A program made the position numbers and the translations under genes. A stretch of DNA of 64,000 nucleotides from G016756615 sp050958605 (GTDB lineage: Bacteria > Pseudomonadota > Alphaproteobacteria > Rhizobiales > Rhizobiaceae): positions 124,001 to 188,000 of the forward strand of contig NZ_JBJHDO010000011.1 of the NCBI RefSeq assembly GCF_050958605.1. The letters are read 5' to 3'. Shown here one piece after another: positions 43,641-52,838 of this stretch. The notes beneath the pieces were generated by a model. That model had not been told where the DNA came from. It made no database searches and saw nothing but the letters and a program-made list of their open reading frames with translations. The number at the start of each line of letters is the position of its first letter. The stretch's first letter is position 1.

Positions 43641-45666
43641 ATCTCCCTCCTGCCAAGGAGGACTCAAGCTCCCGGGCGCTGGTAATGACCGGCAGGCAGG
43701 CATTGCCGCTACAGAGCCATGCTCCAGCCTTTGCGGGATCGGGCACGACGCCGCCGGGCAAGGCGGGTAGCGAATTCCGGTCGCCGACCGTCAACAGGAT
43801 GTCGACGCGCCGCGGATCGGGTTGGTGATCGGCAACCTCGCCAAGAGTTCTCTGTTCGGGAGTGTCGATCGCGACGAGTTTGATCGGATCGAGCGTCAGC
43901 GCGCAGGAATTCACGATCCCGGCCTGGCCATAGGTCAGGCCGGCGGCCCTGCCGGCGGCGGCCTCGGCGGCCGCCCAGGCCTTCTCCTGTCGAGCAGTTT
44001 CACCCGTCAGGGAGGCGAGCCTGGTCATCGCCTCGAGGATCTGGCTTGTCGCCGAGGGCACGGCTTCATCGACGTCGCCTCGGATGCGCACCAAAACGTC
44101 GCCGCTGTCGGAAGCACTGAGATAGTGGCTCCCGGCGCCGTCTGAATGCCAGAGATCGAGCAGATCTGCGAACTCCTTCGCATGATCGATGTAAGCACGG
44201 TCCCGCGTCGCTTCGAAGAGCGCGATCGAGGCGGTGATCATTGCGGCGTAGTCCGAGGAAAGAGCGGGGTAAAGCCGCTTTCCACCAAGGATCGAATGGG
44301 GCAGTCGGCCGGCCGCGTCCTTAGATCGCACAGCGAAACGGAAGGCCGCCTCGGCTGCATTCAGCCAGTCTGCCCTGTCGAATTGCCTGGCGACCTGTGC
44401 CAATGCCGCAATCGCAAGTCCGTTCCAGTCGACAAGGACCTTGTCGTCGCGACCCGGCCGCGTGCGTTTCTCGCGTGCCTCAAGGAGCGCTTCCCGCATG
44501 ACGGAGAGTTGCGGCGCGAGTGTGGGAGTGATGTCCAGGAGCGACGGATCGATCCGGATGAGGGGCTTGCCCTCCCAGCCAGGCGGCGCAGCCAGCTCGT
44601 AACCAGAAAGGAAGATCGCCGCATCGCTTCCAAGGACCGATTCGATTTCGTCGCGGCTCCAGGTATAGAAGAGGCCCTCCTCGCCTTCCGTATCGGCATC
44701 GAGGCTCGAGGCGAACGCGCCGTCGTCGACCCGCATTTCGCGCAGGAGCCAGGACACCGTTTCTTCTATGCGGACCTTGAACAGGTCTTCGCCTGTTTCG
44801 GCATGAGCCCATCCCGCCAGCTGCAGAAGCTGGGCGTTGTCGTAGAGCATCTTCTCGAAATGGGGGACCAGCCAGTCGGCGTCGGTCGAATAGCGGCTGA
44901 GGCCGCCGCCGATATGATCGTAGATGCCGCCACGCAGCATCTTGCGAAGGCTGACAAGAACGCTGTCGCGATGTTCGACATTGCCCCGGCCAAGCCAGCT
45001 CAGCCACAACGTCCGCATGAAGGGCGCGTTGGGAAACTTCGGTGCTCCCCGCAAGCCGCCCCGCTCGTGATCGATCATCCCGTTGATCCCCCGAGCAAGG
45101 GCCGGCAAATGTTCCGGATCCAGCGGGGTGGGCTGGCGGGTCATCGCCAACTGAGCCGAGACATGGCCGGTAAGGATATCGGCGCCTTCGTCAATCTCCT
45201 TGCGCTTGTCGGTCCAGGCGCGATGAACTGCTTCGAGGACTTCCACGAACCCCGGTCGGCCATATCGCGGCTGCTTCGGGAAGTAGGTGCCGCCCCAGAA
45301 GGGCTTGCCTTCGGGCGTCAGGAACATGGTAAGGGGCCAGCCGCCTTGTTCGCCTGTCGCGGACAGCGCGGCCATGTAGATCTGATCGATGTCCGGCCGT
45401 TCTTCCCGATCGACCTTGATGTTTATGAAAAGCCGGTTCATGACCCCGGCGACGCTGTCGTCCTCGAAACTCTCATGGGCCATGACATGGCACCAATGGC
45501 AGGCGGCATAGCCGATGGACAGAAGAATCGGTTTGTCGAGTTCCCGGGCCTCGGCGAGGGCCTTGGCGGACCAGCCACGCCAATGGACTGGGTTGTCCTT
45601 ATGCTGACGCAGATAAGGACTGGTTTCCTGGGCAAGCAGGTTTGATGCGGGAAGCGGCACGGTCAT
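43639..45666 (-). CDS. Thioredoxin-domain / six-hairpin glycosidase-like protein (YyaL, DUF255)
   Basis: A 675-residue protein of the YyaL/SPATA20 type. The N-terminal thioredoxin-like domain holds a CxxC, C-H-W-C, in SIGYAACHWCHVMAHESFED (about residue 55). The remainder is an (alpha/alpha)6-barrel resembling glycosidases and epimerases, with blocks such as HIGGGLSRYSTDADWLVPHF and LDADTEGEEGLFYTWSRDE. Function is unknown; redox activity has been suggested for the family. The frame is open far upstream, but MTVPLPASNLLAQETSPYLR at 45664-45666 is the family start. It is convergent with rho and divergent from mnmE. Confidence 0.9.
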   Translation of the reverse strand: MTVPLPASNLLAQETSPYLRQHKDNPVHWRGWSAKALAEARELDKPILLSIGYAACHWCHVMAHESFEDDSVAGVMNRLFINIKVDREERPDIDQIYMAALSATGEQGGWPLTMFLTPEGKPFWGGTYFPKQPRYGRPGFVEVLEAVHRAWTDKRKEIDEGADILTGHVSAQLAMTRQPTPLDPEHLPALARGINGMIDHERGGLRGAPKFPNAPFMRTLWLSWLGRGNVEHRDSVLVSLRKMLRGGIYDHIGGGLSRYSTDADWLVPHFEKMLYDNAQLLQLAGWAHAETGEDLFKVRIEETVSWLLREMRVDDGAFASSLDADTEGEEGLFYTWSRDEIESVLGSDAAIFLSGYELAAPPGWEGKPLIRIDPSLLDITPTLAPQLSVMREALLEAREKRTRPGRDDKVLVDWNGLAIAALAQVARQFDRADWLNAAEAAFRFAVRSKDAAGRLPHSILGGKRLYPALSSDYAAMITASIALFEATRDRAYIDHAKEFADLLDLWHSDGAGSHYLSASDSGDVLVRIRGDVDEAVPSATSQILEAMTRLASLTGETARQEKAWAAAEAAAGRAAGLTYGQAGIVNSCALTLDPIKLVAIDTPEQRTLGEVADHQPDPRRVDILLTVGDRNSLPALPGGVVPDPAKAGAWLCSGNACLPVITSARELESSLAGGR

Positions 45667-45702
45667 ACTCCGGCTGGGACACTGAAACAGTAGGGCGCAG
45701 GC

Positions 45703-47031
45703 ATGTCGGCGACAATCTTCAAGGACACAATCTTTGCTCTGTCGAGCGGGCGGCTGCCGGCGGGCGTGGCGGTGATCCGCCTCTCGGGGCCGGGTACGCA
45801 GCGCGCGTTGCGGGAAATGGTCGGCATGGTGCCGGAAGCACGGCATGCCAGCTATCGTCCAATCCGGGGACGGTCGGGCGAGGTTCTGGATCGCGGGATT
45901 GTGATCTTCCTGCCGGGGCCGGGGTCTTTCACGGGTGAGGACAGCGCCGAACTGCAGCTCCATGGAGGCAAGGCGGTCGTGGCGGCAGTTCTCCAGGCGC
46001 TCGGGACATTCGAGGATTTCCGGCACGCCGAAGCGGGCGAGTTTACGAAGCGGGCTTTTCTGAACGGGCGGCTCGATCTCGTCGAAGCCGAGGCGCTTGC
46101 TGATCTGATCAGCGCCGAGACGGAGGCGCAACGCCGCTTCGCCACTGCCAATGCAGAAGGCGCACAAGCGACGCTTTATGCGGAGTGGCGCCGAAGGATC
46201 GTGCATGGGCGCGCCATGATCGAGGCTGAGCTCGATTTTTCCGACGAAGCGGACGTTCCAGGCTCGGTATCGGACCAGGTCTGGGCAGACATGGCCGCGT
46301 TGGCCAGGAATATCAGAGCGCACCTTTCCGGATACCACACCGCGGAGATCATCCGGGAGGGGTATCAGGTGGTCATAGTGGGCGCACCCAATGCAGGAAA
46401 ATCGAGCCTTCTCAACGCCCTGGCGCGCCGAGAAGCGGCCATCGTCACAGATGAACCCGGCACGACGCGCGACTTGGTCGAAGTCGCGCTTGATCTTTCT
46501 GGATTGAAGGCGGTCCTGGTCGATACGGCCGGGATTCGGGAAGGGGCGGGGCGGGTCGAGGCAATAGGTATAGAGCGCGCACTGGCACGCGCCGAACGCG
46601 CGGATCTCGTTCTCGAACTTCAGGCTTTGGATGAACCAGTCGATGTGGCGATAACGGGAACTGCGCCTCGCATACGGGTTGGTACGAAAGCCGATCTAAT
46701 TGACTCCCAACGTGACGCGAATGCGTTTGATGTGCTGATCTCTGCGAAGACCGGGTACGGCATCGATGGGCTGATGAGCGAGATCAGCAGACGGGCGCAA
46801 GATGCTACGGAAAAGATGGCTGACGTCCTTCCTTCAAGGGTGCGGCACGTCGCGTTGCTCGAACGATGCGCAAGATCGTTGGACGCAGCCGTCGCACAGG
46901 AAAGCATGGCCTTGGAACTCAGGGCAGAGGAATTGCGGGATGCCGGTTCCAGCCTAGGGAAGATATCGGGCGCGGTGGATGTCGAGGATCTGCTCGACAC
47001 GATCTTTTCGGAGTTTTGCATCGGCAAGTGA
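45703..47031 (+). CDS. mnmE: tRNA uridine-5-carboxymethylaminomethyl synthesis GTPase MnmE
   Basis: With MnmG, installs the 5-carboxymethylaminomethyl (cmnm) group at U34 of certain tRNAs. The 442-residue protein has the folate-binding N-terminal domain (FALSSGRLPAGVAVIRLSGP), the G domain with GAPNAGKSSLLNAL, DEPGTTRD, DTAGIREG and TKAD, and the C-terminal CIGK whose Cys is functional. It is separated from mnmG by a parS cluster. Confidence 0.97.
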   Translation: MSATIFKDTIFALSSGRLPAGVAVIRLSGPGTQRALREMVGMVPEARHASYRPIRGRSGEVLDRGIVIFLPGPGSFTGEDSAELQLHGGKAVVAAVLQALGTFEDFRHAEAGEFTKRAFLNGRLDLVEAEALADLISAETEAQRRFATANAEGAQATLYAEWRRRIVHGRAMIEAELDFSDEADVPGSVSDQVWADMAALARNIRAHLSGYHTAEIIREGYQVVIVGAPNAGKSSLLNALARREAAIVTDEPGTTRDLVEVALDLSGLKAVLVDTAGIREGAGRVEAIGIERALARAERADLVLELQALDEPVDVAITGTAPRIRVGTKADLIDSQRDANAFDVLISAKTGYGIDGLMSEISRRAQDATEKMADVLPSRVRHVALLERCARSLDAAVAQESMALELRAEELRDAGSSLGKISGAVDVEDLLDTIFSEFCIGK

Positions 47032-47044
47032 CTCACGTGAAACA
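47029..47044. promoter_or_regulatory. parS: parS-like site 1
   Basis: TGACTCACGTGAAACA matches the consensus TGTTTCACGTGAAACA at 14 of 16 positions. It overlaps the mnmE stop codon. ParB-CTP clamps would load here for chromosome segregation. Confidence 0.75.
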
Positions 47045-47096
47045 TGAATTGCTGGCTTCATGACGCCGTCCGGGCGCGGGACGAAGCCATTCCAAG

Positions 47097-47112
47097 TGAC
47101 TCACGTGAAACA
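47097..47112. promoter_or_regulatory. parS: parS-like site 2
   Basis: TGACTCACGTGAAACA is identical to site 1, 14 of 16 to consensus. It is the second of four sites in a 167-bp stretch. Confidence 0.75.
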
Positions 47113-47130
47113 TCATCTGTTCGTGCCAAG

Positions 47131-47146
47131 AGATTCACGTGAAACA
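47131..47146. promoter_or_regulatory. parS: parS-like site 3
   Basis: AGATTCACGTGAAACA matches the consensus at 14 of 16 positions. Confidence 0.72.
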
Positions 47147-47179
47147 TTGAGTTGCCCGTTTGTGGAGCAGGGCATGAAG

Positions 47180-47195
47180 CGTTTCACGTGAAACT
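47180..47195. promoter_or_regulatory. parS: parS-like site 4
   Basis: CGTTTCACGTGAAACT has a perfect 14-bp palindromic core (GTTTCACGTGAAAC), with only the outermost bases differing from consensus. It lies 81 bp before the mnmG start. Confidence 0.8.
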
Positions 47196-47276
47196 TTCAA
47201 CGCCTTCGGTAGTCCCTTTCTTGACTTGAGACGGCGGAGAGCGCATCTGCTCCCCAGGATTCAAGAGTATGCTTCG

Positions 47277-49151
47277 ATGGAAATGACATACGACGTCGTC
47301 GTGATCGGTGGAGGTCACGCAGGTTGCGAAGCCGCATCCGCTGCTGCTCGCGGCGGGGCGCGGACAGCGCTTGTCACGCTCCAGTTCGCAACGATCGGAG
47401 CCATGTCGTGCAACCCTGCTATTGGCGGCCTTGGTAAAGGGCATCTCGTGCGCGAGGTGGATGCGCTCGATGGGCTGATGGGGCGGGTTGCCGACGCGGC
47501 AGGAATCCAGTTCCGGCTGCTCAACCGCCGCAAGGGACCGGCGGTGAGGGGACCGCGCACCCAGGCCGACCGGAAGCTCTACAAGGCTGCCATGCAGCGA
47601 GCGATCACGGAGCATCCTCGTTTGGACGTCGTGGAAGGCGAGGTCCTGGATATCGAGATCTCCAATGGGCGTGTCGCCAGCGTGGTTCTTGAAGGCGAGA
47701 AGCGTATTTCCTGTGGTGCCGTGGTGCTGACCACAGGAACGTTCCTGCGAGGGCTTATCCATATTGGGGAAAGACGGTTTCCAGCCGGGCGCATGAACGA
47801 GAAGGCCTCGTTCGGCTTGTCCGAGACGATGGCTCGGGCCGGGTTCAGGCTTGGCCGCCTGAAGACGGGAACGCCGCCTCGGCTTGATGGTAAGACGATC
47901 GACTGGGCGTCGCTGGAGAAGCAGGCCGCGGACATCGATCCCGTTCCTTTCTCCTTGATGACGGATCGTATCACGACGCCGCAGATCGAATGCAGTATTA
48001 CGCGCACCACGGCGGCCACGCATGAGATCATCCGGACGAACATCCATCGGTCGGCCATGTATTCCGGTTCGATCGAAGGAATAGGCCCCCGTTATTGCCC
48101 ATCCATCGAGGACAAGGTCGTGAAGTTCGGCGACCGGGACGGGCATCAGATCTTCTTGGAACCGGAAGGGCTGGATGACGACACGGTTTATCCCAACGGC
48201 ATTTCGACGTCGCTTCCTGAAGACGTGCAACTTGCCATTCTCGCGGGCATTCCAGGCCTCGAACGAGCCGTGATGCTCCAGCCTGGCTATGCGATCGAGT
48301 ATGATCACATCGACCCGCGAGAGCTCGACCAGACCCTCGAGGCGCGGCGCGTGGAAGGGCTTTTCCTGGCGGGGCAGATCAATGGCACCACCGGATACGA
48401 AGAGGCAGCGGCACAGGGTATTCTCGCCGGCATCAATGCGGCGCGGCGGGCAGGGGGAGCGGAGGGCGTGACTCTCAGCCGAACCGAAGCCTATATCGGG
48501 GTATTGATTGACGACCTCGTCAGTCGCGGCGTGAGCGAGCCATATCGGATGTTCACGTCGCGGGCGGAGTTTAGGCTCTCGCTGCGTTCAGACAATGCAG
48601 ACGAACGGCTGACGCCGACGGGTATACGACTTGGAATTGTGTCGGATTCCCGTGGGCGACGGTTTGATGAACGACGGCAGTCGCTCGATCATGCCCGCAC
48701 GCTGATCAAGGGGCTTGGCCTGACGCCGAATGAAGCAAGACGAAACGGCATCGAGATCAGCCAAGATGGCGTGCGGCGCAGTGGATATGAATTGCTCGCT
48801 TATGCGGGAATCGATTTCGCCCGTTTGGCATCGATATGGCCTGACCTGAATGATGTGGATCCCGTGACGGCGGAGCGACTGGAAACGGAGGCGCGCTACG
48901 CCGTCTATCTCGACAGGCAGGAAGCCGACTTCGCTGCGATTCGTCGGGAGGAACAACGGATGATCCCGAGCGATCTCGATTTTTCGCAGGTACCTGGATT
49001 GTCAAACGAATTGAAGCAGAAGATCAGGGAGCGCAGCCCGCGTTCGATCGCCGATGCGCAGCGAATCGACGGCATGACGCCAGCGGCCATCTCGCTCATC
49101 ATCGCGCACATACGCAATGCTGAAGAGGCCGCATCGCGGAACGCCGCGTGA
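47277..49151 (+). CDS. mnmG: tRNA uridine-5-carboxymethylaminomethyl modification enzyme MnmG (GidA)
   Basis: The FAD/NADH partner of MnmE in U34 modification. The 624-residue protein starts MEMTYDVVVIGGGHAGCEAA with the dinucleotide-binding motif. Family blocks are MSCNPAIGGLGKGHLVREVD, GTFLRGLIHIGE, GYAIEYDHIDPREL and LAGQINGTTGYEEAAAQG. The frame is open upstream, but ATG 47277 (or 47283) is the family start. The stop codon overlaps the rsmG GTG start. Confidence 0.98.
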   Translation: MEMTYDVVVIGGGHAGCEAASAAARGGARTALVTLQFATIGAMSCNPAIGGLGKGHLVREVDALDGLMGRVADAAGIQFRLLNRRKGPAVRGPRTQADRKLYKAAMQRAITEHPRLDVVEGEVLDIEISNGRVASVVLEGEKRISCGAVVLTTGTFLRGLIHIGERRFPAGRMNEKASFGLSETMARAGFRLGRLKTGTPPRLDGKTIDWASLEKQAADIDPVPFSLMTDRITTPQIECSITRTTAATHEIIRTNIHRSAMYSGSIEGIGPRYCPSIEDKVVKFGDRDGHQIFLEPEGLDDDTVYPNGISTSLPEDVQLAILAGIPGLERAVMLQPGYAIEYDHIDPRELDQTLEARRVEGLFLAGQINGTTGYEEAAAQGILAGINAARRAGGAEGVTLSRTEAYIGVLIDDLVSRGVSEPYRMFTSRAEFRLSLRSDNADERLTPTGIRLGIVSDSRGRRFDERRQSLDHARTLIKGLGLTPNEARRNGIEISQDGVRRSGYELLAYAGIDFARLASIWPDLNDVDPVTAERLETEARYAVYLDRQEADFAAIRREEQRMIPSDLDFSQVPGLSNELKQKIRERSPRSIADAQRIDGMTPAAISLIIAHIRNAEEAASRNAA

Positions 49152-49780
49152 GCGACCTTCGATTTGAAGGCCTGCGAGCTGTCGCGGGCCCCGTTTCACG
49201 TGAAACATTCGAGCGTCTCGCCGAATACGAAGCTATCTTCCTGAAATGGGCGGATCGAATCAACCTTGCTGCTCCATCGACCCTTTCCTATGTCTGGAAG
49301 CGGCACATCCTCGATAGCGCGCAGCTGGCATCGCTGGCTCCCGATGCCAGGGCTTGGCTGGATCTCGGCTCGGGCGGCGGGTTTCCCGGCGCTGTGATGG
49401 CGATCATCCTTCAAGATCGCGAGGGCGCGCGAATCGACCTGGTCGAGAGCAACCGAAAGAAGGCTGCCTTCCTCCAGACCGCACTTGGGCGCTACAGAGA
49501 TACGGTTCGCGTGCATGCGCGCCGAATCGAAGACGCATACGAGCTCATTCGGCAACCGGAGATCGTCACGGCACGCGCGCTGGCGCCTCTTTCTATGCTG
49601 CTGAACCTTACCTCGCCCTGGCTCATGGCCGGCGCAACGGGGCTGTTTCATAAAGGACGGGATTACCGCGGCGAAGTGAAAGAAAGCCGTGACGCGTGGA
49701 ATCTCGATCTGGTAGAACATGAAAGTCGGATCGACCCTGAAAGCGTCATCCTGGAAATTCGAAACCTCCGGCCGCGGTAA
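49148..49780 (+). CDS. rsmG: 16S rRNA (guanine-527-N7)-methyltransferase RsmG (GidB)
   Basis: Methylates G527 of 16S rRNA using S-adenosylmethionine. The 210-residue protein has the SAM motif AWLDLGSGGGFPGAVMAII (about residues 69-87) and the catalytic-region block TARALAPLSMLL. It starts with GTG at 49148, within the mnmG stop (GTGA overlap). Codons 16-20 (VSRET) are part of an embedded parS site, explaining the otherwise unusual N-terminal stretch. Confidence 0.96.
   Translation: MSDLRFEGLRAVAGPVSRETFERLAEYEAIFLKWADRINLAAPSTLSYVWKRHILDSAQLASLAPDARAWLDLGSGGGFPGAVMAIILQDREGARIDLVESNRKKAAFLQTALGRYRDTVRVHARRIEDAYELIRQPEIVTARALAPLSMLLNLTSPWLMAGATGLFHKGRDYRGEVKESRDAWNLDLVEHESRIDPESVILEIRNLRPR
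49192..49207. promoter_or_regulatory. parS: parS site 5, inside the rsmG coding sequence
   Basis: CGTTTCACGTGAAACA matches the consensus at 15 of 16 positions, the best site in the window. It encodes part of the RsmG residues VSRETF. The coding constraint and the parS constraint coincide. Confidence 0.85.
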
Positions 49781-49831
49781 CGCAAAGAGGGTGTCACCGC
49801 TGAACGGCCTCAGAGAACCTAGTTTCGGAAA

Positions 49832-50623
49832 ATGAAGAACCGTCCTCGCATTATTACAGTCGCCAATCAGAAGGGCGGCGTCGGCAAGACAACGACCGCC
49901 ATCAACCTGGCCACCGCCCTTGCCGCGATCGGCGAGCGCGTGCTGATCGTCGACATCGATCCTCAGGGCAATGCCAGCACGGGCCTGGGCATCGATCGGC
50001 AAGACCGCAGCGTTTCGTCCTACGACGTGCTGACAGGGGCAATGGGGATCGTAGAGGCGGCCCTGCCGACGGCTGTTCCCGGCTTGTCGATCGTTCCCTC
50101 TACCCTCGATCTCCTGGGCGTGGAGATGGAGATCGCCGGAGCGCCCGATCGGGTTGTGCGACTCCGCAATGCGCTGCGCGAGGACAAGGGCGTGCCTTAT
50201 TCCTATGTGTTGATAGACTGCCCGCCCTCACTCAACCTCCTCACGCTCAATTCCATGGCGGCCGCCGATTCCGTATTGGTGCCGCTCCAATGTGAGTTCT
50301 TCGCACTGGAAGGGCTCAGCCAGTTGCTGCAGACCGTCGACCAAGTCCGCCGCACCATCAACCCCAATCTGGCGATACAGGGCATCGTCCTCACCATGTT
50401 CGACGGCCGAAACAATCTTGCCAACCAGGTGGTGGAAGACGTTCGGGCGCATATGGGCGACAAGGTCTACGAAACCGTCATTCCCCGTAACGTGCGTGTC
50501 TCCGAAGCGCCGTCCTATGGCAAACCGGCCATCCTCTACGATCTGAAATGCAGCGGCAGCCAGGCCTATCTCCAGCTTGCCTCGGAAGTGATCCGGCGCG
50601 AGCGGAGGCTGCGCGCGGCATGA
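49832..50623 (+). CDS. parA: Chromosome partitioning ATPase ParA (Soj-like)
   Basis: The deviant-Walker ATPase that moves ParB-parS complexes. The 263-residue protein has the Walker A VANQKGGVGKTTTAINLATA (with signature Lys), Walker A' VDIDPQGNASTGLG, and Walker B VLIDCPPSLNLLTLN. It is followed by parB after 37 bp. The size is that of a chromosomal, not plasmid, ParA. Confidence 0.97.
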   Translation: MKNRPRIITVANQKGGVGKTTTAINLATALAAIGERVLIVDIDPQGNASTGLGIDRQDRSVSSYDVLTGAMGIVEAALPTAVPGLSIVPSTLDLLGVEMEIAGAPDRVVRLRNALREDKGVPYSYVLIDCPPSLNLLTLNSMAAADSVLVPLQCEFFALEGLSQLLQTVDQVRRTINPNLAIQGIVLTMFDGRNNLANQVVEDVRAHMGDKVYETVIPRNVRVSEAPSYGKPAILYDLKCSGSQAYLQLASEVIRRERRLRAA

Positions 50624-50660
50624 CCACCCGACCTGCCAACGAAACGACCGGAACGAGACG

Positions 50661-51533
50661 ATGAGTGACGACCTTTCGCGCAAACGCCTTGGCCGTGGCC
50701 TTGCCGCGCTGATCGGCGAAATCGACAAGCCGGCCGCGGCCGAGAACCGTCCCGTCAGCGCTGACGGGCGGGCACCGATCGAGTTCCTGTCACCCAATCC
50801 GCGCAACCCGCGGCGCCATTTCGGGGATGCCGACCTCGCCGACCTCGCACAATCCATCAGCGAGCACGGCGTCGTTCAGCCCGTGGTGGTGCGGCCAGCA
50901 TCAGAGAGTGGCCGATACGAGATCATTGCTGGCGAGAGGCGCTGGCGCGCAGCTCAGCGCGCCGGCCTCACGGAGATCCCGATTATCATCCGTGACGTGA
51001 ACGATCGCGTCGCACTCGAACTGGCAATCATCGAGAACGTGCAACGCGCCGACCTCAACCCGCTCGAAGAAGCGCTTGGTTATCAGCAACTGATCGACGA
51101 GCACAGCTACACCCAGGCCGATCTTGGCCAGGTGATCGGCAAGAGCCGCAGCCATGTCGCCAACACGCTGAGGCTGCTGAAGCTGCCCGACGCGGTTCGC
51201 GATATGCTCGTCGACGGCTCCCTCTCCGCAGGCCATGCCCGGACCCTGGTGACCGCCGAGGACCCGGCCGGCCTCGCCAAGCGTATCGTGGAGGGGGGGC
51301 TGTCCGTTCGCCAGGCCGAAGCCCTCGCACAGCAGCCGCAAGCGGCGACGAAAGAACGCGTTCCGTCGGCCGGTCAGGACAAGGATCCCGATACGCTTGC
51401 GCTCGAGAAATTGCTGACGGACGTGACCGGCCTGCGCGTCACCATCAGCCACAAGGACAAGGGTGGCGAGGTGAGGATCGCGTATCGCACGCTCGAGCAG
51501 CTCGACGAACTCTGTCGCAAGCTTCAGGATTGA
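50661..51533 (+). CDS. parB: Chromosome partitioning protein ParB
   Basis: Binds parS and spreads as a CTP-dependent clamp. The 290-residue protein has the N-terminal CTPase/spreading domain (SPNPRNPRRHFGDADLADLA and AGERRWRAAQRAGLTEIPII with the arginine patch), a helix-turn-helix (YTQADLGQVIGKSRSHVANT) and a C-terminal dimer domain. The N-terminus (SDDLSRKRLGRGLAALIGE) is the segment that stimulates ParA. parS sites lie 1.5-3.6 kb upstream. Confidence 0.97.
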   Translation: MSDDLSRKRLGRGLAALIGEIDKPAAAENRPVSADGRAPIEFLSPNPRNPRRHFGDADLADLAQSISEHGVVQPVVVRPASESGRYEIIAGERRWRAAQRAGLTEIPIIIRDVNDRVALELAIIENVQRADLNPLEEALGYQQLIDEHSYTQADLGQVIGKSRSHVANTLRLLKLPDAVRDMLVDGSLSAGHARTLVTAEDPAGLAKRIVEGGLSVRQAEALAQQPQAATKERVPSAGQDKDPDTLALEKLLTDVTGLRVTISHKDKGGEVRIAYRTLEQLDELCRKLQD

Positions 51534-51541
51534 AGCGCGGT

Positions 51542-51582
51542 GCGTCCTTCGAGGCCCGCTTCGCGGGCACCTCGGGATGAGG
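51542..51582. repeat. 41-bp intergenic repeat, copy 1 (inverted)
   Basis: A 41-bp unit with the internal palindrome GCCCGCTTCGCGGGC. Its reverse complement matches copy 2 at 39 of 41 positions. It begins 8 bp after the parB stop. Elements with this palindrome are common dispersed repeats between genes in Hyphomicrobiales (general knowledge). Confidence 0.85.
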
Positions 51583-51717
51583 TCCGCTGGCCCCAGTTTG
51601 CCTTCCTGAACCCGGAAAGCCGGCCTCTGGAAAAGGCATGCGTAAAATCAAGATTCTACAGCGCGGGCGTGAATCCTTTTCCCGCGACGTGCCGTAAACT
51701 TCCGTGTCGCCAACGCT

Positions 51718-51758
51718 CCTCATCCTGAGGTGCCCGCGAAGCGGGCCTCGAAGGATGC
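51718..51758. repeat. 41-bp intergenic repeat, copy 2 (inverted)
   Basis: The inverted partner of copy 1, 135 bp away, between the convergent parB and holA. Together they can form a large snap-back structure in either transcript. The bases between them, 51583-51717, contain no recognisable gene. Confidence 0.85.
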
Positions 51759-51800
51759 ACGGCATGACCGTGGCGGGTCTCCGCGCGCGGAGCGCCCGAT

Positions 51801-52838
51801 CTATCTTCTACCGCTGTCGAGCGCGATAGCGAGCAATGTGTGCCGGGCGATTGCTTCGGCCAATTCGGGCCGGCGCCTGGTCTGGAGCACCGCGTTTTGC
51901 AGGCGCTCCAGAACGCGGGCGGCGCCGGAGGCGCTCCAGCGTTGCAAGGCGTTTTCGACGGTCCTGCGTCGCGAAAAAAAGACGGGTGGCCGTGCGCCCG
52001 CAACGGCCGCAGCCGCGGATTGCCCTTTGGAATCCATCGCCCCGCGCAGTGCGTGCAGGGTCTGGAACTGACGCATCGCGGCGGCGAGCATCGGGTAGAT
52101 CTGGTTGTTGCCGGAGGCCACCAGCCGCGCGAAAGCGGTCTCCAAGACATCGAGCCGGCCATCGAGCACGGAATCGATCACCTCGTCGACGGACAGCCCG
52201 GCCACGTCACCAATCGCCAGTTCGACATCCTCCAGGCTGATCTGATCCTTGCCCTGTGCATAGAGCACGAGCTTCTCCACCTCGCCGCGCGAGGCCATGC
52301 GGTCCCCGCCCAAGCTGCGCCGCAGCGCCTGCCTGGCTTCCAGCGTGATCGTCATTCCTGCCTTCTGCAGCTCGTCATCGATGACGGCATCGACGCCTTT
52401 CGCCTCATCGGCGTAGCAAGGCAGCGCGATCGCCGCGAAGGCACCTTCGACGACGCTACGCAGCGCCGCGCCTTTCTTGAGGTCCCCCGCCTCGATGAGG
52501 ATGACTGCGTCGCGCGGCGGATCGCCGGCAAGCACCTTAATCTCCTCGGCGAACGTCTTGCCCGCGCCTGCGTTGCGGATCCAAACCAACCGGCGGTCGG
52601 AGAACATCGGGACGGTGCGCGCCTCGTCGATGAGGCGCCCCGGTTGCTGTTCGGCTTCGCCCGCGTCGATCCGTACGACGGAAAAAGGATCGTCAAGGGG
52701 AAGACCCGTCTTGCCGGCGAAAAGCCGCGCCCGCTCCGAGACCAGCCCGCGATCGGGTCCGTAGAGAAGGACGATCTTCACCGCTCCGTCGGGCCGCGCC
52801 AGCCAGCCGTCGACCTCATGCGCCTTTTTCTGTGCCAT
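51801..52838 (-). CDS. holA: DNA polymerase III delta subunit
   Basis: The clamp-loader subunit that opens the sliding clamp. The 345-residue protein starts MAQKKAHEVDGWLARPDGAV, followed by the family block VLLYGPDRGLVSERARLFA, the AAA-like core and the C-terminal collar domain (SVDEVIDSVLDGRLDVLETA, then NNQIYPMLAAAMRQFQTLHA). It is convergent with parB, as in other rhizobia. The lptE and leuS genes usually found upstream of it are absent here. Confidence 0.94.
   Translation of the reverse strand: MAQKKAHEVDGWLARPDGAVKIVLLYGPDRGLVSERARLFAGKTGLPLDDPFSVVRIDAGEAEQQPGRLIDEARTVPMFSDRRLVWIRNAGAGKTFAEEIKVLAGDPPRDAVILIEAGDLKKGAALRSVVEGAFAAIALPCYADEAKGVDAVIDDELQKAGMTITLEARQALRRSLGGDRMASRGEVEKLVLYAQGKDQISLEDVELAIGDVAGLSVDEVIDSVLDGRLDVLETAFARLVASGNNQIYPMLAAAMRQFQTLHALRGAMDSKGQSAAAAVAGARPPVFFSRRRTVENALQRWSASGAARVLERLQNAVLQTRRRPELAEAIARHTLLAIALDSGRR

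Noticed and set aside
45667..46338. N-terminal extension of the thioredoxin-domain frame
   Set aside because: It is antisense to mnmE, and the family start is at 45664-45666.
47032..47276. The repeated CACGTGAAACA units as a CRISPR-like or iteron array
   Set aside because: Spacing is irregular and the unit matches the parS palindrome beside parAB.
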